Shown one piece after another: positions 44,372-54,311 of a DNA stretch of 64,000 nt. Each line of letters opens with the position of its first letter. Within the stretch, counting starts at the first letter, position 1. The notes beneath the pieces are model-generated. The model was not told the DNA's origin and did no database searches. It worked only from the letters and a program-made list of their open reading frames with translations. The translations under genes and the position numbers were made by a program. The stretch is from Sphingobium sp. Its GTDB lineage: Bacteria; Pseudomonadota; Alphaproteobacteria; Sphingomonadales; Sphingomonadaceae. The DNA is taken from NCBI GenBank assembly GCA_017745115.1, contig JAGIAA010000007.1, forward strand, positions 95,011 to 159,010, written 5' to 3'.

Positions 44372-44451
44372 GCGGCCGTTTGCAGCAAGCTCGCCGATTC
44401 ACGGTCATATCCAGAGAAAAAGGGGCGCACAGCTGCGCCCCTTCGCAATCC

Positions 44452-46953
44452 TCAAAAGTCGTATTTCAGGGAGAACCCGACTTCCCGTGGCCGGCCGCGG
44501 ACCACGCTCAGCATGTTGCGGTTCGGCGCCGCCAGACCCGTTGCAGCCCCTGAATCCCAGAAGCCGCCTCCGAAACGCTGCGCATAGGTGGCATAGACCT
44601 TGTCGAGCAGGTTGTTGGCATAGGCTGTGATCGTCACCGGAATGCCCGCAGGTTTGAATTGCGCGCGCACGTTGACCAGCCCGTAGGAAGGCAGGATGTA
44701 GCCCGAATCCGCACTGTCATCGGGGTAGACTGACTGCCTGCCGACAAAGGCATAGTTGCCGTTCAGCGTCAGCTTGCCGAAGCCGATGTCGCCCGAATAG
44801 GTCGCGCCGAGCGTGTAGCTGTGCTTCGGAATATCCGGGAATAGGTGCGTGACGCCGGCCGGCTGATTGCTCAGCTTATAGGTGGTGTAGCCTAGGCTGC
44901 CGTCGAGCGTCAGACCGCGCAAGATCACGAACTGGCCGTCGAGCTCAATACCCTTGATGTGCGCATTGCCCTGGTCCTGCAGCAGCGGCAGGAAGCCGAC
45001 CGGGCACTGCGGGCTTCCAGGCACCAGCGATGCCAGCACACCTGTGCCGCAGTTCACGCGCAGCGCCGCCTGCCGGCTGGTCCAATCCATGACGAAGCCG
45101 GTCGGGTTGATGCGCAGGCGGCGATCGAGGAATGTCATGCGCAGACCGGCCTCGTAGTTGATCACTTTCTCGTTCGGGATCGTCAGGACGATGCTGTCCT
45201 GAATTGTCGGCCCGTTGCTCTGCAACGTAGCGCTGAACGAGCCCGCCTTATAGGCTTTCGAGATCGTGCCATAGGCCATGATGTCGTCGGTGAAATGATA
45301 GTCGAGAGTCACGCGGTAATCGAGCGCGTGGAACGGCTGGCTCTTGGACGCGCTCGACATGGTCGTGCCCGCCTTTACGACGAAGTCCGCTGCTTGATAC
45401 GCGGTAGCCGGCGGCTGGTAGCGGTTCTGGGTATAGTCCTTGTGATCCCAGGCCTGGCGCAGACCGCCGGTCAGGTTCAGGCCGTCGATGATGTGCCAGG
45501 TCGCACTGGCGAACGCGCCCCACGATTCCGACGTCTGGAACACGTCGGTGATGCTGCGCGTGTAGAGCCCGCCGTCCGCATTTGGTGGCGTTCCCTTATC
45601 GGCCGGGTAGTTGGCAGTGCCCCTGCGGTTCAGGATGTAGTTGTAGGGTGAAGCACTTTTCTCCCGGAAATAGGTGCCGCCCGCGACCAGGTCGATGGCG
45701 TCGTTGAACAGCGCCGCGTTGAGCTGCAGCTCCTGATAGAACACCTTCGACGTGATGATGTCGTAGCGCCGTTCAAAGCCAATCACTTCCTGATCGTTCA
45801 TGCCTCGGTGATTGAGCTTCGAGAGGCCGGTGATCGAATGGACACTCACCTTGTCGCCAAGCTTCCAGTCGAGCTTGAGGTCCGCCTGCCAGAACTTGTC
45901 GTTGTTCGTTTGGTCGCACGCCGAATCATAGTCCGGGTTGAAGTCGTCGAGAAAGCACACGTCCGAAGCGGCGTACGGCCCCTTCACGAAGCGCGGGTCG
46001 TTATATGGCGCGATCGGCGCCTGCCCGGCCGCCTTGAACGCGTCGTTGAGCCAGCCGCCGTAATTGCCCTGTATGACGCCGTCGATGCCGCCGCCATTAT
46101 TGTCGCGCAGGTCGAACTCCTGGACTACGAACGGCGAGGCGTTCGATTCCGACTTGTTGTAGAGGAAGCCCGCGGTCGCCGTGAACTCGGGCGTGAATTC
46201 CGCCCGAAACTGAGAACGGAAAATATAGTCCCGCTCTGCTCCCAGCATCTGGGTGCCGCGGCTGACATAGCCGCCCTTGTCTAGATACGCGCCCTGCACG
46301 CGAAAGGCGAAGCCGTCGCGCAGCGGTACGTTGAGTGAGCCTATCAAGTCGAAATGATTGAAGTTGCCGGCGGCACCCTCGATCGAACCCTCGAAGGTGT
46401 CGCTGGGCTGCTTGCTGAAGATACGGATCGCGCCGCCGGTCGAGTTACGACCGAACAGCGTGCCCTGCGGCCCGCGCAGCACCTCGACGCGATCGACATC
46501 GATCACGCGCAGCACGGCACCGCTGGTGCGCGGCATATAGACGCCGTCGAGATACAGGCCCACGCCGCGCTCCCCAGCCGCGCCGCCACCGCCCGAGATG
46601 CCCCGGATCACGAAGTTGGCTGCGGCGTTACCCGTGCCGCGCGTTGGCGAGATACTGAGGTTCGGCGTGAAGTGCGATAGGTCCTGGAGGTCTTGAATGC
46701 CCTTGGCTTCCACCATTTCCTGCGTCACCGCGAGGATGGACAGCGGCGTATCCTGCAGATTGGTCGCCCGGCGCTCGGCCGTAACGATGATGTCCGGGGC
46801 GACGCTGTCGTCTTCGTCCGCCGCCGCGGCGGCTGGCGACGATGGCTGCGCGTGCAATGCCGAAGCCTGGAAACCCACCAGCGCAGTGCCTGCCAGCGTG
46901 ATGCCGCGAAGCACCTTGGCCCGATCGACGGACCTGGTCCTGAAACCCATCAT
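44452..46953 (-). CDS. TonB-dependent receptor
   Basis: 833 residues from ATG 46953 (GGGAGAG about 5 nt upstream). Signal peptide ending ALHA-Q near residue 35, TonB-box-like IIVTAERRATNLQDTP at 55-70, plug with RVEVLRGPQGTLFGRNSTGG, C-terminal GRPREVGFSLKYDF ending in aromatic phenylalanine. The plug signature is of the xenobiotic/siderophore class common in sphingomonads. It is divergent from the secreted-protein/PQQ operon, with a 33-bp palindrome in between, and is probably the substrate importer for that operon. Confidence 0.95.
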   Translation of the reverse strand: MMGFRTRSVDRAKVLRGITLAGTALVGFQASALHAQPSSPAAAAADEDDSVAPDIIVTAERRATNLQDTPLSILAVTQEMVEAKGIQDLQDLSHFTPNLSISPTRGTGNAAANFVIRGISGGGGAAGERGVGLYLDGVYMPRTSGAVLRVIDVDRVEVLRGPQGTLFGRNSTGGAIRIFSKQPSDTFEGSIEGAAGNFNHFDLIGSLNVPLRDGFAFRVQGAYLDKGGYVSRGTQMLGAERDYIFRSQFRAEFTPEFTATAGFLYNKSESNASPFVVQEFDLRDNNGGGIDGVIQGNYGGWLNDAFKAAGQAPIAPYNDPRFVKGPYAASDVCFLDDFNPDYDSACDQTNNDKFWQADLKLDWKLGDKVSVHSITGLSKLNHRGMNDQEVIGFERRYDIITSKVFYQELQLNAALFNDAIDLVAGGTYFREKSASPYNYILNRRGTANYPADKGTPPNADGGLYTRSITDVFQTSESWGAFASATWHIIDGLNLTGGLRQAWDHKDYTQNRYQPPATAYQAADFVVKAGTTMSSASKSQPFHALDYRVTLDYHFTDDIMAYGTISKAYKAGSFSATLQSNGPTIQDSIVLTIPNEKVINYEAGLRMTFLDRRLRINPTGFVMDWTSRQAALRVNCGTGVLASLVPGSPQCPVGFLPLLQDQGNAHIKGIELDGQFVILRGLTLDGSLGYTTYKLSNQPAGVTHLFPDIPKHSYTLGATYSGDIGFGKLTLNGNYAFVGRQSVYPDDSADSGYILPSYGLVNVRAQFKPAGIPVTITAYANNLLDKVYATYAQRFGGGFWDSGAATGLAAPNRNMLSVVRGRPREVGFSLKYDF

Positions 46954-47054
46954 TTTCTCTCTCCCCGTACAGCCAGTTGCGCCGCTTCTTTCGTGCGGTC
47001 GGCAGCGATTTGGACCGAGCTGTCCTGATGTTTTTGAGAACAGTCGTTCTTCTA

Positions 47055-47087
47055 TTGACCAATCAACGGTCAACGTTGATTTGTCAA
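47055..47087. promoter_or_regulatory. 33-bp operator candidate TTGACCAATCAAC ... GTTGATTTGTCAA
   Basis: Left arm TTGACCAATCAAC and right arm GTTGATTTGTCAA are inverted repeats matching at 12 of 13 positions around a 7-base spacer GGTCAAC. It lies midway between the divergent TonB receptor (46953) and the secreted-protein operon (47181), and TTGACC/TTGACA on its two strands resemble -35 elements. A dimeric regulator such as the adjacent MarR protein could bind it. Confidence 0.7.
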
Positions 47088-47180
47088 CTGCAGCGAATCG
47101 CGATTTCGCCGAACGAAACCGTCGCGGTCGTGGCTGGCCCTTGCACCGCACGACACGACACCGCGGAGATCCGGAAGACC

Positions 47181-48059
47181 ATGATTGCAGAAAGCCAACG
47201 CCTACGCCCGCGCGGTGCAAAGCCAGTTCGAGACTGGCTGACCATGTCGATGGCTGCCCTGCTGCTGGCCGCACCGGTCGGAGCCCAGCGCAAGCTTACG
47301 CCGGAGCAACTCGATACGATGCAGCAACGCCATCCCGGCCTTCCGGGCGCGCTCGACCCGACCAATCTCGCCAAACCCCGGCCCAAGCCGCCCTTCGACA
47401 TGACCGGCACCTGGTTCGTCGACCTGTCCGAAGGGTTCGACAAGTTCCGGTTCGGCCCGCCCTATCCGGAGTTTTTCGAGGAAGGGAAGAAGGCGCTGAG
47501 TGAAGGCGCGGCGGCGCGGGCCCGCGGCGAGAATTATCGCGACAGCATCGGGCAATGTTATCCGGCGGGAATGCCGATGATCATGACGCGGGTCTGGCCG
47601 GTCATGTTCGTCCAGGTGCCGACCGCCATCTATATGGTCGCCGGCTTCACCAACAGCTTCCGCACCATCTATATCGACGGGCGCAAGCATACCGATCCGG
47701 ACATCTATGTGCCGACCTACAACGGTGAATCCATTGGGCACTGGGAAGGCAACACGCTCGTCGTCGACACCCAGGGATTCGAGACCGACCATCACTGGAT
47801 CGATATCGGCCTGCCGGTCAGCGACCAGTTCCACATGATCGAGCGCATCCGGATGATCAAAGGCGGGAATGCGCTGGAGATCGAATATATCATGACCGAT
47901 CCCCAGAACTGGAAAGGCGAGTGGCGCAACACCAAGCGCTGGGACCGCGTGACCGAAGCCGACATCGGCGAGGTCGAATGCACCGAGGCCCGCAATGCCA
48001 ACCTCCCCGGCACCGACCGCGGGCAGCAGACGCTCGACGAGCGCGAACAGAAGAAATGA
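47181..48059 (+). CDS. Secreted protein with YNGxSxGHWxGxTLVV motif, paralogue A
   Basis: 292 residues from ATG 47181. Signal peptide to about residue 40 (MSMAALLLAAPVGAQ). Core motif YNGESIGHWEGNTLVVDTQGF, then SDQFHMIERIRM and ALEIEYIMTDPQNWKGEW. The protein at 48886 shares this core, and the family recurs beside DUF6152 proteins, but I know no function. First gene of the plus-strand operon. Confidence 0.8.
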   Translation: MIAESQRLRPRGAKPVRDWLTMSMAALLLAAPVGAQRKLTPEQLDTMQQRHPGLPGALDPTNLAKPRPKPPFDMTGTWFVDLSEGFDKFRFGPPYPEFFEEGKKALSEGAAARARGENYRDSIGQCYPAGMPMIMTRVWPVMFVQVPTAIYMVAGFTNSFRTIYIDGRKHTDPDIYVPTYNGESIGHWEGNTLVVDTQGFETDHHWIDIGLPVSDQFHMIERIRMIKGGNALEIEYIMTDPQNWKGEWRNTKRWDRVTEADIGEVECTEARNANLPGTDRGQQTLDEREQKK

Positions 48060-48074
48060 TCGAAAGGAATTGAT

Positions 48075-48494
48075 GTGACGACCAGGACATTTCTCCGGGC
48101 GGCAGGCGCCCTCGCCGCGGCCTTGTTCGCTGCGTCAGGCGAGGCGCATCACAGCTTCGCAATGTTCGACCAGACGAAGTCGGTGACGGTCAAGGGTCAG
48201 GTCGTCGAGTTCCAGTGGACCAATCCCCACGCCTTCATCGAGCTGGACGCTCCCAATGGCCAAGGTGGCAGCGACCGCTGGAGTGTCGAGCTCAACAGCC
48301 CCAACAACCTGACGCGCCAGGGCTGGCGGCGATCCTCGCTGACCGCGGGCATGACCGTCTCGGTAACGCTCAACCCCCTGCGCAACGGCAAGAAGGGCGG
48401 CCTGTTCAACAAGGTCGTCTTCGCGGACGGCAAGGTTTTGAGCGATGTGCGCAACGCCAGCGGCGGCCCGATCAACGTTCCAACGGCCAACTAG
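48075..48494 (+). CDS. DUF6152 secreted protein, copy 1
   Basis: 139 residues from GTG 48075 (AAAGGA about 7 nt upstream). Signal peptide MTTRTFLRAAGALAAALFA, then the DUF6152 signature AHHSFAMFD at the mature N-terminus, VEFQWTNPHAFIELD and NSPNNLTRQGWRRSSL. Periplasmic; unknown function. Next gene is a tandem paralogue. Confidence 0.88.
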   Translation: MTTRTFLRAAGALAAALFAASGEAHHSFAMFDQTKSVTVKGQVVEFQWTNPHAFIELDAPNGQGGSDRWSVELNSPNNLTRQGWRRSSLTAGMTVSVTLNPLRNGKKGGLFNKVVFADGKVLSDVRNASGGPINVPTAN

Positions 48495-48505
48495 GGAGCC
48501 CGGAT

Positions 48506-48871
48506 ATGCGTTTGAAATTCCCGATCGCCTGCGCCCTGGCCGCTCTTGCCGGCCAGGGATTCGCCCATCACAGCTTCGCGATGTTCGACATGAAGAAGGA
48601 TGCGACCATGTCCGGCGTGGTCACAGAATTCCGCTGGACCAATCCGCATAGCTGGATGCACCTCGACGTGACCGACCAGGACGGGGCGAAGGTCAATTGG
48701 GCGCTCGAAATGACCAGCCCCAACAATCTCGTCCTCAGCGGCTGGCGACGGAGCTCGCTCAAGCCGGGCGACAAAGTCACTGTGACCTATCACCCATTGC
48801 TCAACGGCAAGAGCGGCGGATCGCTGGTCAAGGTCGTCCTGGCCGACAACCGAACTCTCGAGAACAAGTAA
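48506..48871 (+). CDS. DUF6152 secreted protein, copy 2
   Basis: 121 residues from ATG 48506. Signal peptide MRLKFPIACALAALAGQGFA; AHHSFAMFDMKKD, TEFRWTNPHSWMHLDV, SPNNLVLSGWRRSSLKPGD. Close paralogue of copy 1 by tandem duplication (12 bp apart). The paired histidines at the mature N-terminus could bind metal; that is speculation. Confidence 0.88.
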   Translation: MRLKFPIACALAALAGQGFAHHSFAMFDMKKDATMSGVVTEFRWTNPHSWMHLDVTDQDGAKVNWALEMTSPNNLVLSGWRRSSLKPGDKVTVTYHPLLNGKSGGSLVKVVLADNRTLENK

Positions 48872-48885
48872 CGCCGGGACAATCC

Positions 48886-49701
48886 ATGAAGATCACGACG
48901 ACAGACACGCGCAAGCGCTTCCGCTTGCCGCTTTGGGCCCTGCTGCCGGCGATTGTCGGTACGCCCGTGGCGGCACAGCCGGTATCGGAAAAGGTCTGGC
49001 CGGCCGCCGGAGACAAGGTCGATTACGCCGCCCTCAGTGCCCTGCCGGATTGGCGTGGCATCTGGCTGCCGATGATGGGCAAGAACCCCAAGCCCGAACT
49101 CCCGCGCCTCCAGGGCAAATACAAGACCCACCATGAAGAGATCCAGGCGCTCATCAACAGCGGCGATCCCGAGGCGCAGCTGAAGGTCGAGCGCCGCTCC
49201 TCGGCCTGCGAGCCTCCGGGGATGCCAGGCATCATGACCCAGCCCTACGATATTGAGTTCCTGTTCAACCCCGGGCGCGTCACGATGATTCAGGAAGCCT
49301 ATATGCAGGTGCGCCGCATCTTCACGGATGGGCGTCCGCTGCCGGACGATCCCGACCCAAGCTACAATGGCGTCTCGGTGGGCCATTGGGATGGGCAGAC
49401 GCTGGTAGTCACCACGACCGGCCTGCGCGAAGGCGGCACGATGGGCCGCTGGGGCATCACCTATAGCGACAAGGTCAAACTCACCGAGCGCATCCATCTC
49501 GATCCGGCGAACAAGGATATGCTGGTCGTCGAGAACAGCTTCGAGGATCCCGAGGCACTCGTCGCGCCCTGGCACTCGACTTACTATTTTTCGCGCAACC
49601 GGGCCCAGGACCAGATGGAGTTCATCTGCGCCCAGAATGACCGCAATCCGATCGACGAGAATGGCCATGTCGATCTGGTTGCGGCCGATGGCTCGCATTG
49701 A
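48886..49701 (+). CDS. Secreted YNGxSxGHWxGxTLVV protein, paralogue B
   Basis: 271 residues from ATG 48886. Signal peptide to about residue 31. Core YNGVSVGHWDGQTLVVTTTG and KVKLTERIHL repeat the pattern of paralogue A, with CEPPGMPGIMTQPYDIEFLF upstream. Only 14 bp after the second DUF6152 gene, so they are co-transcribed. Function unknown. Confidence 0.8.
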   Translation: MKITTTDTRKRFRLPLWALLPAIVGTPVAAQPVSEKVWPAAGDKVDYAALSALPDWRGIWLPMMGKNPKPELPRLQGKYKTHHEEIQALINSGDPEAQLKVERRSSACEPPGMPGIMTQPYDIEFLFNPGRVTMIQEAYMQVRRIFTDGRPLPDDPDPSYNGVSVGHWDGQTLVVTTTGLREGGTMGRWGITYSDKVKLTERIHLDPANKDMLVVENSFEDPEALVAPWHSTYYFSRNRAQDQMEFICAQNDRNPIDENGHVDLVAADGSH

Positions 49702-49804
49702 TCCAATGCGACCGAGCGCTTGAATGAACTCGCACAAAACCCGGTCCGGCTTGACTTGAGACCGCCGTCGGCAAAAGATCGGCGCGGGCAGGCAGGCACG
49801 CGAC

Positions 49805-51859
49805 ATGGATCGACGGCAATTCCTGGCGAGCGCCGCGGCGCTTGGTGTCAGCGCGATTTGGGCGAGCCGCAGCGCGGCCACTGGATCGCGCGTCGCGTGG
49901 CGCGAGGATCGCACGCACTATCCGCAGGGAGTCGCATCGGGCGATCCCGACGATCACAGTATCATCCTGTGGACCCGGCGGCCGTTCGAACAGGGTGATC
50001 GCCACGACCTGACCGTCGAGGTCGCGCTGGACACAGACTTTCGCCGTGTCGTTGCCACCGCGCGCGCGCCTGTGCTGGCCGCAGCCGACTGGACATGCCG
50101 CACACTGGTTGGCGGCCTCCTGCCGGCAACGGTCTATTGGTACCGCTTCACCGACGATAGCGGTGCGGGCAGCCGCATCGGGCGCACGATCACGGCGCCA
50201 CGCTCGAGCGATCCGCTTCCGGTCCGCTTCGCCTTCGTATCGTGCAACAGCGTCAACGAGGGCGCGCAGAACGCCTATCGCCGGATGATTTGGGAGGACG
50301 AGCGTGCGCCCGCGGACGGGAAGCTCGGCTTCGTGCTTCATCTGGGAGACTTCATCTACGAAGTCGTCGAATATCCCGACGAGTTGCCGCACCGCTTCTC
50401 GCGCACCGTCTACGATCTCGGCCGCATTCCCGATGCGCGCAAGGTCAGCGATTTCTACGTGCCGACCAATCTCGCGGGATACCGCCACGTCTATCGGGCG
50501 CATATCGACGATCCCGACATCCAGGATGCGCGCGCGCATTTCCCGTTCGTTTGCATCGGCGACAATCACGAATTCTCCTGGCAGGGCTGGCAGAGCTTCA
50601 TTAAATATGGCGGCAAGATCGAACCCGCGCAGCCGTTGCGCGTGGCCGCCAACCAGGCCTGGTGGGAATATATCCCCTCCCGCGTCCGCAAGGCTTCGGG
50701 CGCCGGGCTCGACCAGTTCGTGCCGCCCACAGTGCAGAAGGCGCCGATCGAGACATTCGACGATCATGGCTTCGCCACTGAGCCCAACAGCCGGACCGCC
50801 ATCGGCAGCATGACGACCTATCGCGCGATGCGCTACGGCAAGCATGTCGACCTGATCCTTACCGACCACCACAGCTACAAGATGGCGGATCCGACGGACC
50901 GACCCGAGGCGTCGGCGCTCGACTCGGGCGCGTTCCCCGTCCTCCCGCAGGAGTGGATGGAAATCGTCGATGGCGGGAAGGACTATGCCGGCGGCAAGCC
51001 GCCCGCCACCATCCAAATCGGCGACAAGAGCGTTCCCAATTTCCGCAGAGACGAACCTGCCTTCACTGCGCTCGGTCGCGAGCAGAAGGCATGGCTCAAG
51101 GACCGGTTGACCCAGTCGACCGCGACCTGGAAGATCTGGGGCGTGACCAACGGCACGCTCGACATGCGGGCTGATCCCCAGAACCTGCCGGCGGGCATGG
51201 TCAAGGATGCCTGGCCGGGCAAGGGTTACGGCACGTTCGGCGGTGGGGATTTCAGCGGCGCATTCGCCGAGCGGGCGGAAATCTACGATCTTATCCGCGA
51301 CCGCAAGCTGTCCGGCTTCGTCACCGTCTCCGGTGATCGCCACAGCTTCTGGGCTGGCTATGCGGCGCCGAGGCTGCCGCCGGCCGGTTTCGATCCCGTC
51401 GGCTTGAGCTTTATCACCGGATCGATCTCGGCGCCCGGCATGGGGGAAGCGCTCGAATATGCTTCGAAGAAAGATCCCTTCCGCGGCCTGCTTATGCGCG
51501 ACGCGCCCAGCGGACCCGAGCTGACCGTCAACCTCACGCTCAAACACGGCGTCCGTGCGGCGCTCGAATATGCGGCGAGCGGCGACGTCGCCAAGGCCCG
51601 GGCGCTGACCAATCCCGATAATGCGCCGCATGTCGAATTCGTCGACATGGCCGGGCACGGTTATTCGGTGGTCAGTGCGGGACCCGACACGATCGACACC
51701 GAATTCGTCTGCATCGTTCGCCCAATCACCCGCGCAAACACGCCTGACGGCGGGCCGCTGCGCTACCGGGTGTCACACCGCGCCAACCTTTGGCAGCCGG
51801 GCACCGCACCGAAGCTAGAGCACCGCTTGCTCGAAGGAGATGCGAAGCTCTCGATTTGA
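49805..51859 (+). CDS. PhoD-like alkaline phosphatase/phosphodiesterase
   Basis: 684 residues. Tat-type signal MDRRQFLASAAALG. N-terminal PhoD_N domain (YPQGVASGDPDDHSIILWTRR), then the metallophosphatase core: FVSCNSVNEGAQNAYRRM, LHLGDFIYE, IGDNHEF, LILTDHHSYK, TVSGDRHSFWAGY. These are the metal-ligand positions of PhoD enzymes (Fe/Ca). Length exceeds typical PhoD, from inserts near the active site. Acts in the periplasm on phosphomono- or diesters. Confidence 0.92.
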   Translation: MDRRQFLASAAALGVSAIWASRSAATGSRVAWREDRTHYPQGVASGDPDDHSIILWTRRPFEQGDRHDLTVEVALDTDFRRVVATARAPVLAAADWTCRTLVGGLLPATVYWYRFTDDSGAGSRIGRTITAPRSSDPLPVRFAFVSCNSVNEGAQNAYRRMIWEDERAPADGKLGFVLHLGDFIYEVVEYPDELPHRFSRTVYDLGRIPDARKVSDFYVPTNLAGYRHVYRAHIDDPDIQDARAHFPFVCIGDNHEFSWQGWQSFIKYGGKIEPAQPLRVAANQAWWEYIPSRVRKASGAGLDQFVPPTVQKAPIETFDDHGFATEPNSRTAIGSMTTYRAMRYGKHVDLILTDHHSYKMADPTDRPEASALDSGAFPVLPQEWMEIVDGGKDYAGGKPPATIQIGDKSVPNFRRDEPAFTALGREQKAWLKDRLTQSTATWKIWGVTNGTLDMRADPQNLPAGMVKDAWPGKGYGTFGGGDFSGAFAERAEIYDLIRDRKLSGFVTVSGDRHSFWAGYAAPRLPPAGFDPVGLSFITGSISAPGMGEALEYASKKDPFRGLLMRDAPSGPELTVNLTLKHGVRAALEYAASGDVAKARALTNPDNAPHVEFVDMAGHGYSVVSAGPDTIDTEFVCIVRPITRANTPDGGPLRYRVSHRANLWQPGTAPKLEHRLLEGDAKLSI

Positions 51860-51994
51860 CGTCGGGCGGCTTTCCGAAAGCGAATCTCTCTTCATTTCAG
51901 GCCCGTTGGCTCTGGTGAGCTCCCCTGTTCGATGTTAGCAGGCTAGCCGCGAGGAGATGAGACGCCGAACCGGCGCCGCGGGGAGAGGGCAAGC

Positions 51995-54124
51995 ATGACC
52001 GACAAGCGCAGGAACGCGTTGGCCCTGGCGCTGACCATTGCGGGAAGTCTTCTCGCCATGTTCGGTGCGCTGTCGGCAGCCCGCTCGCAGGCGCCAACCG
52101 GCCCCGCCGCGGTCAACGGCACCACGCTCCTGAATGCCGATGCTCCCGCCAATGTCGGCGACTGGCAGAGCTATAGCCGCACCTGGGACGAGCAGCGCTA
52201 CTCGCCGCTCAAGCAGATCAACGACACCAATGTCGGCAAGCTGGGCCTCGCCTGGTATGACGACCTGCAGACCATGCGTGGTGTGCAGGCGAGCCCGCTG
52301 GTGATCGACGGCATCCTCTATAACGAGACGATCTACAACATCGTCACTGCCTATGACGGCAAGACCGGCAAGAAGCTGTGGACCTACGACCCCAAGGTCG
52401 ACAAGATCTGGGCGCGCTGGGCCTGCTGCGGTCCCTCGGCGCGAGGCATCGCGGCCTGGAAGGGCAAGATCATCATCGGCGCGCTCGATGGCCGCCTGAT
52501 CGCCATCGACGCCAGGACCGGCAAGGAAGTCTGGGTTTCGCAGACCTTCCAGCCCAACAAAGACCCCTATTCGATCACGGGCGCGCCGCGCGTGTATGAC
52601 GGCAAGGTGATCATCGGAAACGGCGGCGCGGACTATGGCTCGCGCGGCTTCGTGACCGCCTGGGATGCCGAGACCGGCAAGAAGCTCTGGAAGTTCTTCA
52701 TCGTCCCCACCGACCCTGCCAAGGGCCCGGACGGCGAGGCCTCCGACAGCGCGATGAAGATCGCCCAGCCGACCTGGTCCGGCAAGTTCTGGGAAGCGGG
52801 CGGCGGCGGCAACGCCTGGGACAGCTTCGCCTACGACCCCAAGCTCAACACCGTCTACATCGGCACCGGCAACGGCGCGCCGCACATGTGGCACTTCCGC
52901 AGCGAGGGCAAAGGCGACAACCTGTTCCTCTGCTCCATGGTCGCGGTCGACGCCACGACAGGCAAGTACAAGTGGCACTACCAAATGGTGCCCGAGGAAG
53001 ACTGGGATTACACCTGCACCCAGCCGATCGTGCTCGCCGACATGAAGATCAACGGCCAGCTGCGCAAAGTCGCCATGCAGGCGCCGAAGAACGGCTTCTT
53101 CTACGTGATCGACCGGGTCACCGGTAAGCTCATCTCCGGCAAGAGCTACGTCTCGATCAACACCTGGGCGACCGACATCGACATGAAGACCGGCCGCCCG
53201 AACGTGCTGCCGACCGCGCACAACACGACCATGCCGCATCTCATGTCGCCGAGCTGGATGGCGGGCCACACCTGGCATCCGATGAGCTACAATCCCAACA
53301 CCGGGCTCGTCTATCTCTCGGCGCAGGAGCAGGGCTCCATCTATGCCCGCGCGGCTGACGGTCAGTACAAATACACGCCCGGCCCGGGCCGGACCAACAG
53401 CGGCCAAGGCTATGCGAACGAGCAGGAACTCCGCAAGAAACTGAACGCCGAGGCGGCCGCCGCCGAGAAGGGCTATCTCCTCGCCTGGGATCCGAAAACG
53501 CAGAAGGAAGCCTGGCGTGTCCCCTATCCGCATCCGGGCTCGGGCGGCGTGCTGAGCACCGCCGGCAACATCCTCATTCAGCCGACGATCAACAAGACGG
53601 TGGCCATCTACCGCGCTGACAATGGCAAGAAGCTCTGGGAGATGAATGTCGACCAGGCCGGCATTGCCGGGCCGATCACCTACACGATCGACGGCGAGCA
53701 ATATATTGCGCTCAATGTCGGCTGGGGCGGCTCGCCGGTGATGAACCTGACCAAGGACGGCCCCTTCCGCCTCGCCACAGCCAAGCTGCTGGTCTTCAAG
53801 CTCGGCGGCACCGCCAAGCTCCCGCCGATGCCCGCCGCTGACGACGATCCGGTCCAGCCCAACGACCGGGTGGCCGCAGACGTGGCAACCCGCGGCGCGA
53901 CGCTCTACGGCGAGAACTGCTCGAAATGCCATGGCGACAGCGCCGTCGGCGGGGTCAAGGACCTGCGCAAGATGAGCGCCAAGACCCGCGCCGCCTTCTA
54001 CGACATCGTCCTCAAGGGCACGCGCGAGGGCAACGGCATGCCGAGCTTCGCCGGCCAGGTCAGCGAGGCGCAGGCGAAGGACATTTACGGTTATCTGGCG
54101 CAGCGGGCGCAGGATGACTGGTGA
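51995..54124 (+). CDS. PQQ-dependent alcohol dehydrogenase with cytochrome c domain, copy 1
   Basis: 709 residues, a quinohaemoprotein alcohol dehydrogenase. Signal/anchor segment at about 8-30, beta-propeller with tryptophan-docking repeats (DGKTGKKLWTYDPK, DARTGKEVWVSQT), adjacent-cysteine pair C144-C145 (WACCGPSARG), catalytic-region EEDWDYTCTQPIVLADM and MQAPKNGFFYVIDR. The C-terminal cytochrome c has CSKCH at 642-646 and axial methionine in GMPSF. Oxidises alcohols in the periplasm and passes electrons to a c-type chain; needs PQQ, whose genes are not in the window. Confidence 0.95.
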   Translation: MTDKRRNALALALTIAGSLLAMFGALSAARSQAPTGPAAVNGTTLLNADAPANVGDWQSYSRTWDEQRYSPLKQINDTNVGKLGLAWYDDLQTMRGVQASPLVIDGILYNETIYNIVTAYDGKTGKKLWTYDPKVDKIWARWACCGPSARGIAAWKGKIIIGALDGRLIAIDARTGKEVWVSQTFQPNKDPYSITGAPRVYDGKVIIGNGGADYGSRGFVTAWDAETGKKLWKFFIVPTDPAKGPDGEASDSAMKIAQPTWSGKFWEAGGGGNAWDSFAYDPKLNTVYIGTGNGAPHMWHFRSEGKGDNLFLCSMVAVDATTGKYKWHYQMVPEEDWDYTCTQPIVLADMKINGQLRKVAMQAPKNGFFYVIDRVTGKLISGKSYVSINTWATDIDMKTGRPNVLPTAHNTTMPHLMSPSWMAGHTWHPMSYNPNTGLVYLSAQEQGSIYARAADGQYKYTPGPGRTNSGQGYANEQELRKKLNAEAAAAEKGYLLAWDPKTQKEAWRVPYPHPGSGGVLSTAGNILIQPTINKTVAIYRADNGKKLWEMNVDQAGIAGPITYTIDGEQYIALNVGWGGSPVMNLTKDGPFRLATAKLLVFKLGGTAKLPPMPAADDDPVQPNDRVAADVATRGATLYGENCSKCHGDSAVGGVKDLRKMSAKTRAAFYDIVLKGTREGNGMPSFAGQVSEAQAKDIYGYLAQRAQDDW

Positions 54125-54311
54125 GAAAAAGGCCGGCGGAAGGTTATGAAAGTTGCGCCTATGGAATGAGAAACTCTCTTCCCGCGCCATGGCCCCGGCC
54201 TGCATGACGCACATCGGCGCTCGCCACGATGAGAAAGAACGCTTGACGGCATGGCATGGGCGCCGGCGTGTAGGACAGAGTTTTTTGAGCGCGCACAATG
54301 GGACGGCAACC

